Assembly (NCBI GenBank): GCA_016719405.1
Contig: JADJZE010000001.1
Location: 434,001-498,000 of the forward strand
Reading direction: 5' to 3'
DNA length: 64,000 nt
Source of the DNA: Candidatus Aalborgicola lynettensis
GTDB taxonomy: Bacteria > Pseudomonadota > Gammaproteobacteria > Burkholderiales > Burkholderiaceae_C
Below, one piece after another: positions 42,193 to 50,548 of the stretch. The notes below the pieces were generated by a model. The model ran no database searches and was not told where the DNA came from. It saw only the letters and a list, made by a program, of their open reading frames with translations. Both the position numbers and the translations under genes were made by a program. Position 1 is the first letter of the stretch, and each line of letters opens with the position of its first letter.

Positions 42193-43392
42193 TCAGGGCA
42201 TCACTTCCACGTATTCATAGACCTCGCAGTCCATGATCTGCTTGCGCACCGGTAGCGTGGCCTGCTCGAACCAGGCTTGCGGATTGCGTTTGTCGATTTC
42301 CTGGCCCATGAAACGAATCAACTCACAAATTGGCTCCACCACGTTGGTGCGGTAACGCAGGTCGTTCTTCACGTAACCCAGGTACATGTTTTTCATGCAG
42401 TTGCCACGGCACCAGGCGTAGGCTTCACAGCTGTGGCAAGGCATGGCCGGGTCTTGCTGCAGCGGGCTTTTTTGCAGCCAGTTGGTTTTGACGTCGCCCA
42501 TCTTCATAGCCGGGGCGTACATCATGTCCGGGCAGGGGTAAATCTCGCCGTTGGGCATGACGTTGAGCAGGTGGGTGGACACGCGGCATTGCGTGGCACC
42601 GGCGTACAGCTCCAGCGCGCGGGTGGGGAATAGCTTGTTGCGCACCATGCCCATCAGCGGAATCAGCGGGTACAGCGTATCGGTGTGCGAGAAAAACTTG
42701 TCGATGAGCTGCACCAGCACGGCCTTGCGCTTGTCCAGCGAATCACCGGCATACATCTCGTCGGCCACAAACTGCCAGTACAGGTAGTCAAACGGGGTGT
42801 CCTCACCGACCAGTTGGTCCAGTTCTTCAAAGCAGGTGTCCGGGTTGCCCCAGGTCACGCGGGCGGTCACGCTGCCGCCAATGTGGCCGCGTACTTCCTT
42901 CAGGTTTTTGACCACCTGGCGGTAAATGCCTTTGCCGCGGTAGCCGTCGGTGGTGGCTTCGCCGCCGTCGATGGAGGCCAGCACGTTGGACAAGCGGTTC
43001 AGCGCCCATTCCGGCAGGTTATCGATCAGCGTGGCGTTGGTCTGCAACTGGAAGCGGAACTTGGGGAAGCGCTGCATCACTTCGAGCATCAGCTTTTTGT
43101 TCAGCGTGGGTTCACCGCCGTAGAAGGTGACATAGACCTCTTTGCCCTGCAGGTGTTTGGCGACAAAGGCACTGAGTTGGTCAATGTCGTACTCCACATG
43201 CACCTGCGAGCCCAGCACATCGCCCACGCCGAGTGAACAATAGCTGCATTTGAGGTTGCATTTGAGGGTGGTGAGCAACTGCAATTCGACCCGCCCGCCG
43301 ACGATGGGGTGGGGATCTGATTCGGGGGTGTACGCTTTGGCGGTGGAGGGAGGGGAAAGAATTGGATGGGGGTTTCGCCGTGCATGGTGCAA
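42193..43392 (-). CDS. radical SAM/SPASM-domain protein
   Basis: The protein of up to 399 residues has the radical SAM cluster Cys45-Cys49-Cys52 in CNLKCSYCSLG, the GGEP motif in VTFYGGEPTLNKK, and a SPASM-type C-terminal set (CRVSTHLLNVMPNGEIYPCPDMM and CHSCEAYAWCRGNCMKNM). It should bind two or three Fe-S clusters. Relatives include sulfatase maturases and peptide-modifying enzymes. No sulfatase and no credible precursor peptide is encoded beside it. The frame opens at a TTG at 43392 with no clear ribosome site, so the true start is uncertain. Confidence 0.85.
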   Translation of the reverse strand: MHHARRNPHPILSPPSTAKAYTPESDPHPIVGGRVELQLLTTLKCNLKCSYCSLGVGDVLGSQVHVEYDIDQLSAFVAKHLQGKEVYVTFYGGEPTLNKKLMLEVMQRFPKFRFQLQTNATLIDNLPEWALNRLSNVLASIDGGEATTDGYRGKGIYRQVVKNLKEVRGHIGGSVTARVTWGNPDTCFEELDQLVGEDTPFDYLYWQFVADEMYAGDSLDKRKAVLVQLIDKFFSHTDTLYPLIPLMGMVRNKLFPTRALELYAGATQCRVSTHLLNVMPNGEIYPCPDMMYAPAMKMGDVKTNWLQKSPLQQDPAMPCHSCEAYAWCRGNCMKNMYLGYVKNDLRYRTNVVEPICELIRFMGQEIDKRNPQAWFEQATLPVRKQIMDCEVYEYVEVMP

Positions 43393-43629
43393 GGGCCGTC
43401 AGACGGCCGGACTGGGTATCGGAGCAAGTGGGGCGCCGATGATACGCGGGGCGTAGCCCGGATTCGGGCAACTATGCCGCCGCAGGCGCCATTGGGTGGA
43501 GGAACTTGCAGTTTGTTTGACCCAGTCGGTGTTGCGACGGCGCCAGGCACAGTTTTCGCACAGGCCGGTCCAATCGTCGCCGAATTAAGGACTTGGGCTG
43601 TTGTGCGGTCTCCCTGGCCACCCCAACCC

Positions 43630-45081
43630 CTATGCGGCTTTCTTGCGACGTGTGGGTTTGTTCGTCTTCGTTGGCACGTCCGTGGGCGCTGCAGCGGTGT
43701 TCTTGTACGCCTGGTGTGTGCCCAAACCCAGCGCGGCTTCCAGCTCGGTGATGGCGTTGTGGGTGTAGTCCAGCATGCGCTGCAGCGCGGGCACCGAGCG
43801 GCGGCAGGCGATGTAGCCAAAGCCCAGGCGGTCGCGGTAGCCGCTGATGGTGATGTTGAGTGCCAGGTAGTGCGTGGGGATGGACACCGGGTACACCTCG
43901 TCCAGGTGCGCACCATTGAGGTACAGCGCGTCCTTGGGGCCGGGCACATTGGAGATGACCAGATTGAACATGGGGTGCTTGGCCGCCGCACCGGTTACCA
44001 TGCCCACGCCCAGCGGCGAGATGGATGAGATGCCGTGCGCCATCTTCTGCAGCTTGGACATAGGCGTGAGCTTGGTTTTGGCCTCGGCGGTAGACGCCAC
44101 AATGCGCTGCAGGCGCTGCAAGGGATCGGCAATGTGGGTGGCCAGATTGGCCAGGATCAGTGACACCTGGTTGCCACCGGCACTGGTTTCGGTGTGCAGC
44201 GACACGGGCACCATGGCAATCAGCGGCTTCTTGGGTAACTGGCCTTGGGCCGCAAGGTATTCGCGCAGGGCGCCGGCACAAATGGCCAGGGTGACGTCGT
44301 TGACGGTGGCACCCGCCGCATCGCCAATGTGCTTGAGCCGGGCCAGTGAGTAGGACTGCGAGGCAAAACGCCGCGAGCCCGATATTTCCACATTGAACAG
44401 CGTGGGCGGGGCCTGAAAAGGCAGGGCTGCGTCGCTCTCCACGTAGCTGCCGCGCAGGGTGTCCCACAGTCCGCTGCCCACACCCGGCAAAATTTGCGAG
44501 CCGGCTTTGGCCGCGTTGCCCAATTGCTCCAGCAGGCTGGGGGGAGCGGCTTTGGTGCGCGGGGCACTTTGGCTGAGCAGGTTTTGTGCCCACACCGGGG
44601 GCTTGTGTTCGGTGGCGGTAAGGCTCAGGCTTTTGGCCATCATGCGTGCACCGCTCACGCCGTCAATCAAGGCGTGGTGGATCTTGGAGTAGACGGCAAA
44701 GCGCCCACCGGGCAGGCCTTCAATTACATAAATTTCCCACAGTGGGCGGTTGCGGTCCAGCAGGTTGCCGTGCAGGCGCGACACCAGTGCCAGCAGTTCG
44801 CGGATGCGCCCGGGCTGGGGCAAGGCCAGGTGGCGCAGGTGGTAGTCCAGCTCAAACTCGGTATCTTTCTCCCAGTACCACAGGCCCATGCGCAGCACCG
44901 GGCGCAGATTAAAGGGGGCTACTGCGGCCGGGCTTTTGTTCCACTCGGCCATGAGTTTGGCAACAAAGTCGGGGCCCGCTCCACTGGGTGGCGTGTAGAT
45001 GTTCAAACCCGCCACATGCATGGGCTGGTTGCGGGTTTCCATCCACAGGAAGGCGGAGTCGGTGGGGTTGAGAGCAGACAT
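43630..45081 (-). CDS. wax ester synthase/diacylglycerol O-acyltransferase (WS/DGAT)
   Basis: The 483-residue enzyme has the catalytic HHxxxDG motif in YSKIHHALIDGVSGARMM near residue 135 and the family start LNPTDSAFLWMETRNQPMHVAGL. It also has the C-terminal NLVISNVPGPKDALYLNGA. It transfers acyl-CoA to fatty alcohols or diacylglycerol to make storage lipids. A basic C-terminal tail (TNKPTRRKKAA) is present. It fits the lipid theme of the thiolase, FadB-like and lipase genes at 49.6-55.4 kb. Confidence 0.93.
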   Translation of the reverse strand: MSALNPTDSAFLWMETRNQPMHVAGLNIYTPPSGAGPDFVAKLMAEWNKSPAAVAPFNLRPVLRMGLWYWEKDTEFELDYHLRHLALPQPGRIRELLALVSRLHGNLLDRNRPLWEIYVIEGLPGGRFAVYSKIHHALIDGVSGARMMAKSLSLTATEHKPPVWAQNLLSQSAPRTKAAPPSLLEQLGNAAKAGSQILPGVGSGLWDTLRGSYVESDAALPFQAPPTLFNVEISGSRRFASQSYSLARLKHIGDAAGATVNDVTLAICAGALREYLAAQGQLPKKPLIAMVPVSLHTETSAGGNQVSLILANLATHIADPLQRLQRIVASTAEAKTKLTPMSKLQKMAHGISSISPLGVGMVTGAAAKHPMFNLVISNVPGPKDALYLNGAHLDEVYPVSIPTHYLALNITISGYRDRLGFGYIACRRSVPALQRMLDYTHNAITELEAALGLGTHQAYKNTAAAPTDVPTKTNKPTRRKKAA

Positions 45082-45224
45082 GGTTCTATTTTTTTGACGG
45101 TTGATGCGGGTTGCGCATCATCGCCCAAAAAGACGCCACGCGGCAAGCACGAACCCCGGCGCAACTCCTCAAAAACAGTCGCTCATACGACAGCAACCGG
45201 TGCGCCCAATTCCCTGCGCACGTA

Positions 45225-47954
45225 TCAAGTGCCCTCAATCGCTGCCTGCGCCGCAGCAAGGCGGGCAATTGGCACGCGGTAGGGTGAGCAGCTCACATAG
45301 TTGAGGCCTGCGCGGTGGAAGAACGCCACCGAGGCCGGGTCGCCACCGTGTTCACCACACACGCCCACTTCGATGTCGGGTCGCACACTGCGGCCTTTTT
45401 CCACGGCCATTTGCACCAGCACCCCCACGCCTTTTTGGTCGATGGAGCGGAACGGGTCGTGCTCGTAAATGCCGCTCTTGAGGTAGCCGGGCAAAAACTT
45501 GCCCGCATCGTCGCGCGAGAAGCCAAGTGTCATTTGCGTAAGGTCATTGGTACCAAACGAGAAGAATTCGGCTTGCTTGCCAATGCTGTCGGCTATCAGC
45601 GCACCGCGCGGTGTTTCGATCATGGTGCCCAGCATGTACGCAATGGATTCGCCGCGCTCTGCAAACACGGTGGCGGCGGTGCGCCGAATCACGTCGGCCT
45701 GTGCGTTGAACTCGCGCACGGTACCTACCAGCGGCACCATGATTTCGGCCTTGACGTGAATACCCAGCGTGCGCACGTTGAGTGCTGCCTCCAATACCGC
45801 GCGGGTCTGCATTTCGGTAATCTCGGGGTAGCTGATGCCCAGGCGGCAACCGCGGTGGCCCATCATGGGGTTGAACTCGTGCAGTTCTTCCACCCGCAGT
45901 TTGATTTTGCCCAGCGGCACTTGCATTTCGGCCGCCATGACCCGCTGGTTGGCATCGTCATGTGGCAAAAATTCGTGCAGGGGAGGGTCCAGCAGGCGAA
46001 TGGTGACGGGCAGATCGTGCATCTCGCGAAACAGGCCTTCAAAGTCGCTGCGCTGCATGGGCAGCAGCTTGGCCAATGCCTTGCGCCGTCCGGCTTCGTT
46101 GTCGGCCAGAATCATTTCGCGCACCGCCAGAATGCGCTCGCCTTCAAAAAACATGTGTTCGGTGCGGCACAGGCCAATGCCGGTGGCACCAAAGGCGTGG
46201 GCTACTTTGGCATCGGCCGGGCTGTCGGCGTTGGCGCGAATTTCCAGGCGTTTGTATTTATCCGTGAGCGCCATCAGCGCGCCAAAGTCGCCGCTCAGTT
46301 CGGCATCCTTGGTGTCAATCTTTCCCACATAGACCTCGCCTGTGGAGCCGTTGAGCGAGATCCAGTCGCCCTCGTGGTACACGGTGTTGCCCACCGCCAT
46401 GGTGCGGGCTTTCAGGTCCACATGCACCGCGCCGGCACCCGATACACAGCACTTGCCCATGCCGCGCGCCACCACAGCGGCGTGGGAGGTCATGCCGCCG
46501 CGTGCGGTGAGAATGCCCTTGGCCACGCTCATGCCACGCAGGTCTTCAGGCGAGGTTTCCTGGCGCACCAGAATCACGTCTTTGCCGGCCTTGAACCAGG
46601 TTTCTGCCTCATCCGCAAAGAAAACAATCTGCCCGGTGGCCGCACCCGGTGAGGCGGGCAGGCCGCGGGCTATTGCGGAGGCCGCTTTGAGGGCTTTGGG
46701 GTCAAAAATGGGGTGCAGCAAGTCGTTCAGGCGGTCGGGTGCTACGCGCTGCAGTGCGGTCTTCTCATCAATCATGCCCTGCTGCAGCATCTCCATGGCA
46801 ATGCGCACCATGGCAGCGCCGGTGCGCTTGCCATTGCGGGTTTGCAGCATCCACAACTTGCCTTCCTGGATGGTGAACTCCATGTCCTGCATGTCTTTGA
46901 AGTGGTTCTCCAAGGTGGTTTCGGCCGTTAGCAATTGCTGGTAAATCTGCGGCATCAGCTCTTCGAGCGAAGGGTAGTTTTTGTGGCGATCTTCTTCGCT
47001 CACCAAAGCCAGCTCGGCCCAGCGGCGCGAACCCACCAGGGACACCTGCTGCGGCGTTCGCACGCCCGCCACTACGTCTTCGCCTTGGGCGTTGACCAAA
47101 AATTCGCCGTTGAAAAGGTCTTCGCCGGTGCCCGCATCGCGCGAGAAGGCCACGCCGGTGGCACTGCTGTTGCCCAGGTTGCCAAACACCATGGCCTGCA
47201 CGTTGACGGCGGTACCCCAGGAGGCGGGAATGTCGTTGAGCTCGCGGTACACGCAGGCGCGCTCGTTGTTCCAGCTCTCAAACACGGCCCACACCGAACC
47301 CCACAGTTGTTCCCACGGGTCGGTAGGAAAGTCGCGGCCAATGCGGGCGCGGATCAGGGATTTGAAGCGCTGCACCAACTCCTTGAGGTCTTCAACATCC
47401 AGTTCGGTGTCGAGCTGAACGCCTTTTTTGTCTTTGACCATGTCGATGATGACTTCAAACGGATCGTGGTCTTCTTTGGATACGGGTTTGAGCCCCATCA
47501 CCACGTCACCGTACATCTGCACAAAGCGGCGGTACGAGTCCCAGGCGAAGCGTTCGTTATTGGATTTTTTCGCCAAACCGACGACGGCCTCGTCGTTGAG
47601 ACCCAAATTCAAAATGGTGTCCATCATGCCGGGCATAGAGGCGCGGGCCCCTGAGCGCACGGACAGCAGGAGCGGGTCATTGGCGTCGCCAAAACGCTTG
47701 CCCATTTCGGTTTCGAGAAATTTGACGCCTGCCAGTACCTCGCCCTGAATCAGCGCATGGACCGATTCGCGTCCCTGTTGGGTAAATGCCGTGCAGGCCT
47801 CGGTGCTGATGGTGAAACCTGATGGGACCGTAATGCCCAGGCGGCACATTTCAGCCAGGTTGGCACCTTTGCCCCCCAGCAGGTTCTTCATGGCGGCCGA
47901 GCCTTCGGTGCGCGTGCTGCCAAAAACGTAAACAAATTTTTGAGGAGAGTTCAT
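45225..47954 (-). CDS. ppdK: pyruvate, phosphate dikinase
   Basis: This enzyme of 909 residues interconverts pyruvate, ATP and Pi with PEP, AMP and PPi. The ATP-grasp part begins with VYVFGSTRTEGSAAMKNLLGGKGANLAEM. The swivelling domain holds the phosphohistidine in ARGGMTSHAAVVARGMGKCC. The PEP/pyruvate domain includes EFFSFGTNDLTQMTLGFSRDD and VGVCGEHGGDP. I set the start at MNSPQKFV (47954); the frame extends to 48101 but the extra 49 residues are not family-like. It makes PPi, which hppA and ppa elsewhere in this window remove. Confidence 0.97.
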   Translation of the reverse strand: MNSPQKFVYVFGSTRTEGSAAMKNLLGGKGANLAEMCRLGITVPSGFTISTEACTAFTQQGRESVHALIQGEVLAGVKFLETEMGKRFGDANDPLLLSVRSGARASMPGMMDTILNLGLNDEAVVGLAKKSNNERFAWDSYRRFVQMYGDVVMGLKPVSKEDHDPFEVIIDMVKDKKGVQLDTELDVEDLKELVQRFKSLIRARIGRDFPTDPWEQLWGSVWAVFESWNNERACVYRELNDIPASWGTAVNVQAMVFGNLGNSSATGVAFSRDAGTGEDLFNGEFLVNAQGEDVVAGVRTPQQVSLVGSRRWAELALVSEEDRHKNYPSLEELMPQIYQQLLTAETTLENHFKDMQDMEFTIQEGKLWMLQTRNGKRTGAAMVRIAMEMLQQGMIDEKTALQRVAPDRLNDLLHPIFDPKALKAASAIARGLPASPGAATGQIVFFADEAETWFKAGKDVILVRQETSPEDLRGMSVAKGILTARGGMTSHAAVVARGMGKCCVSGAGAVHVDLKARTMAVGNTVYHEGDWISLNGSTGEVYVGKIDTKDAELSGDFGALMALTDKYKRLEIRANADSPADAKVAHAFGATGIGLCRTEHMFFEGERILAVREMILADNEAGRRKALAKLLPMQRSDFEGLFREMHDLPVTIRLLDPPLHEFLPHDDANQRVMAAEMQVPLGKIKLRVEELHEFNPMMGHRGCRLGISYPEITEMQTRAVLEAALNVRTLGIHVKAEIMVPLVGTVREFNAQADVIRRTAATVFAERGESIAYMLGTMIETPRGALIADSIGKQAEFFSFGTNDLTQMTLGFSRDDAGKFLPGYLKSGIYEHDPFRSIDQKGVGVLVQMAVEKGRSVRPDIEVGVCGEHGGDPASVAFFHRAGLNYVSCSPYRVPIARLAAAQAAIEGT

Positions 47955-47994
47955 AGAAGTTGAAGTTTTAAGAGCCAAACACAGCACCCCTGGC

Positions 47995-48018
47995 CGCATT
48001 AAAGTGGGGCTTAATGCG
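47995..48018. promoter_or_regulatory. inverted repeat upstream of ppdK
   Basis: CGCATTAA and TTAATGCG form a perfect eight-base inverted repeat with an eight-base spacer, 41 bases before the ppdK start in the ppdK/exonuclease divergent region. It may be an operator or a leader hairpin. No known consensus is recognised. Confidence 0.4.
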
Positions 48019-48141
48019 CAAGAATGGGTGGGCACACCACGCACCCCCAAAATAAGTATCACACCTTGAAGTGGCGATAGATAGGCGTTAAAACACGCCA
48101 ATTTGCGCTAGGTCAAGATTTTGGGGCGATGATAGAAGCCT

Positions 48142-48750
48142 ATGAACCATCGCCCCACCCAACGCCACACCACCCCGGACAAAGACGCCATTGCCCTGCT
48201 ACCGCCGTTTGAGCGACTGGGGCTGGAGCGCATCGTGCTGGTGACCACGGAAGTGCAGGCCCGCGAGGCGTTTGCCTGCCTTGCCGCTTCCCCCGCCTGG
48301 GGCTTTGATACCGAATCCAAACCCACTTTTCACGTCGGCGAAGTGTCGGACGGCCCGCACATTGTTCAACTCGCCACCGCAGAGCGGGCTTGGGTGTTCC
48401 AGTTGCACGACCCCGGATGCCGTGCCGTGGCGGCGCAGTTGCTGGCGCACGCTGGCAGCGTCAAAGCCGGGTTTGGTCTGGGCGATGACCGCAAACGCAT
48501 CGTCTCCAAGCTGGGCGTGGAGCCTGCCAGCGTGTTGGAGCTCAACACCGTGTTTCACCAGCGTGGCTACCGCAAAGACATGGGTGTCAAAGGTGCGGTG
48601 GCGGTGTTGTTTAACCAGCGCTTTATCAAGTCGAAAAAAGCGGCGACCAGCAACTGGGCCAATGCGCGTTTGACCGAGGCGCAACTGGTGTATGCGGCCA
48701 ATGATGCGTATGCCGCCATCCGGGTATTCCACGCGCTGGGGCTCGCATAG
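48142..48750 (+). CDS. 3'-5' exonuclease domain protein (RNase D/WRN-like)
   Basis: The 202-residue protein consists of one DEDD-type exonuclease domain. Exo I is WGFDTESKPTF, Exo II is KAGFGLGDDRKRI with the following aspartate, and Exo III is LVYAANDAYAAIRVFHALG with the DEDDy tyrosine position (YAANDAYA). Such small proteins relate to RNase D and the WRN exonuclease; the nucleic acid substrate is not known. It is divergent from ppdK. Confidence 0.88.
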   Translation: MNHRPTQRHTTPDKDAIALLPPFERLGLERIVLVTTEVQAREAFACLAASPAWGFDTESKPTFHVGEVSDGPHIVQLATAERAWVFQLHDPGCRAVAAQLLAHAGSVKAGFGLGDDRKRIVSKLGVEPASVLELNTVFHQRGYRKDMGVKGAVAVLFNQRFIKSKKAATSNWANARLTEAQLVYAANDAYAAIRVFHALGLA

Positions 48751-48836
48751 TCCGTTTCAGACCGGGGTAAAACCGTATCCGCAAGCGGCAAGCCACATGG
48801 TATGGTCCTTGGCTCACCACCGTTTTGGAGCCTGCC

Positions 48837-49643
48837 ATGTCCCTTTGCCGAACTACAAAATCCCTGTTTACACTGACTGCTGCCTGTGCGCTGGGGTTGA
48901 GCGCCTGCGGCGGTGGCTCGGGCTCGGCTGGCACGACCAGTGCGGGTGGCAATACAGGGGTGTCGGGTAGCAGTGATTGCGCTTTGAGTGGTAGCGTTTT
49001 CTCGGTGGTGGGCAACACCGCCCAGGTCGACAGCGTGACCTACGCTTCGGACGAGAGCACGGTCCTCACGTCGATGCAAAACAAGTACACCGTTCAGGGC
49101 GGCGCCAATTTCCGCGGTGAGGGCAACCTGCTGGAAATCAACTCGAAAATCACCATCACCTACTCCAGTGCCGCCGCCAACGGCAGCCTGGCTGGCCAGA
49201 CCCTGGGGCCGTTTGATGTGCAGGCCTACGTCAAGACCACGGCTACCGATCTGTTAGGTTATGGCTATGTCACCACCAGCACGGCCACCGGTGCGGTAAC
49301 TGCCTATTTCACACCCGCCACGTCCACCCCGCTGGCTCCGGCGCTGAACACGGCGTACGCGCAAAATTACACCATCATCACCGAGGCCACGGCCACCCAG
49401 CCCCAATCCACCGTGAGCGAAAAGGAAGAAGTCACGTACCTCGGCGTCGAGTCCGTATCGGTACCAGCGGGTACCTACTCGGCGTGCAAGGTCAAGACCC
49501 AGACCACCACCAATGGCAGCACCGACACCAGCTACAAATGGGACGTGGCCAGTGGCCGGCTCAAGGGCCTGACCATCAAACGTGCCGACGCCAACGGCAA
49601 AAAGACCGAGGAAGCCACCGTGCTGCTGGTCAACGGGGTTTAA
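48837..49643 (+). CDS. putative lipoprotein of unknown function
   Basis: The 268-residue protein has a clear lipobox LGLSACGGG after a signal sequence (RTTKSLFTLTAACALG), followed by a Gly/Ser linker. The body is Thr/Ser-rich with regular beta pattern (VEVTYLGVESVSV-like strands; YSACKVKTQTTTNGSTDTSYKWDV), as in surface beta-sandwich lipoproteins. No family is recognised. I chose the ATG at 48837, with GGAG seven bases upstream, over a TTG at 48825. The stop overlaps that of the convergent lipase gene by three bases. Confidence 0.75.
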   Translation: MSLCRTTKSLFTLTAACALGLSACGGGSGSAGTTSAGGNTGVSGSSDCALSGSVFSVVGNTAQVDSVTYASDESTVLTSMQNKYTVQGGANFRGEGNLLEINSKITITYSSAAANGSLAGQTLGPFDVQAYVKTTATDLLGYGYVTTSTATGAVTAYFTPATSTPLAPALNTAYAQNYTIITEATATQPQSTVSEKEEVTYLGVESVSVPAGTYSACKVKTQTTTNGSTDTSYKWDVASGRLKGLTIKRADANGKKTEEATVLLVNGV

Positions 49644-50521
49644 GCCAACTGCGCACAGATCCACTGCACCGGCTCTTTTTCCATGCATAGCTGCATGTGC
49701 CCTATGCCTTCAAACACGGTGGCGCTCACGCCCGGCAGCACCTGCTCGCGTTGCGGGAAGACGATGTTGTCCTGGGGCGTGAGCGCAATGCGGATCAGTG
49801 CGCGGGTGGCGTCCGATTCGCTGGCCGAGAGGGTGCGCAGCCAGTCGCTGTTGAACACCATCTGAATGCTGTTGGGCGTGCAGGGCATGGGGTCGCCCCG
49901 GGTGCCCGCGTGCGGGGTGCCCAGGGTGATGACCTGCGCCACGTGGCCGGTGCCATGCGCGCGCATCCAGGCCCGAATGGCCACCCCACCCATGCTGTGC
50001 CCCACCAGCGCCACCTGAGGCGCGCCGGTGTGCTGGCGCAACTGCGCTACGGCGGCTTCGATCTGCGGCACGTAGTTGTCGATGGAGGTGAACAGTGGCT
50101 CCAGGTTGATGGCTAGCACCGTGTGCCCGCGCGCACGCAGGATGGGGGACAGCGTGTCCCAGGTGCGGTGGTTGCACAGGTAGCCGTGCACCAGCAGCAC
50201 CGGCACGCGCCCGGGGGTGGCCGTGGCCTGCAGGATGCCGGGCGTGCCCGTGGTCCAGGGCTGGCGCAGGATGAACACCTTGACTGATGCCAGGTATTCC
50301 CCCCACAGCGCACGCCACCAGGTGCGCGCGCGCTCGTCCCTGGCGCGGGAATGCAGGGCCGTGGCCCCGACAATGAGCGCCAGGGTGGCAAACGGTGCCA
50401 GAGCGGCCAGCAGCACGGCGTTGGCCAATGGCCCCACGTCCAGCGCTTGCCAGTAATAGCCAATGGCGGCGCCCAGCAGACACAGCACCCCAATGATCCA
50501 ATGTAAAAGACGGGCCAACAT
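49640..50521 (-). CDS. alpha/beta hydrolase, triacylglycerol lipase-like
   Basis: The 293-residue protein has two N-terminal membrane helices (LLHWIIGVLCLLGAAIGYYW and VLLAALAPFATLALIVGA) and then a hydrolase domain. That domain has the oxyanion segment VPVLLVHGYLCNHRTWD, nucleophile Ser in VALVGHSMGGVAIRAW, an aspartate region and a late histidine in FEGIGHMQLC. It probably hydrolyses lipid esters at the inner membrane. It follows the FadB-like gene on the same strand by 27 bases and so may supply fatty acids to the beta-oxidation genes. Confidence 0.88.
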   Translation of the reverse strand: MLARLLHWIIGVLCLLGAAIGYYWQALDVGPLANAVLLAALAPFATLALIVGATALHSRARDERARTWWRALWGEYLASVKVFILRQPWTTGTPGILQATATPGRVPVLLVHGYLCNHRTWDTLSPILRARGHTVLAINLEPLFTSIDNYVPQIEAAVAQLRQHTGAPQVALVGHSMGGVAIRAWMRAHGTGHVAQVITLGTPHAGTRGDPMPCTPNSIQMVFNSDWLRTLSASESDATRALIRIALTPQDNIVFPQREQVLPGVSATVFEGIGHMQLCMEKEPVQWICAQLA

Positions 50522-50548
50522 GGTGTACCAAGCCTTACGCCGGTGTGC

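Noticed and set aside
43101..43629. Precursor peptide for the radical SAM enzyme
   Set aside because: Frames upstream of the enzyme contain a few cysteines, but none has a start codon with a ribosome site or a leader-like pattern.
45315..46652. 445-residue plus-strand open frame
   Set aside because: Antisense to ppdK, which is complete and conserved; no ribosome site or motif.
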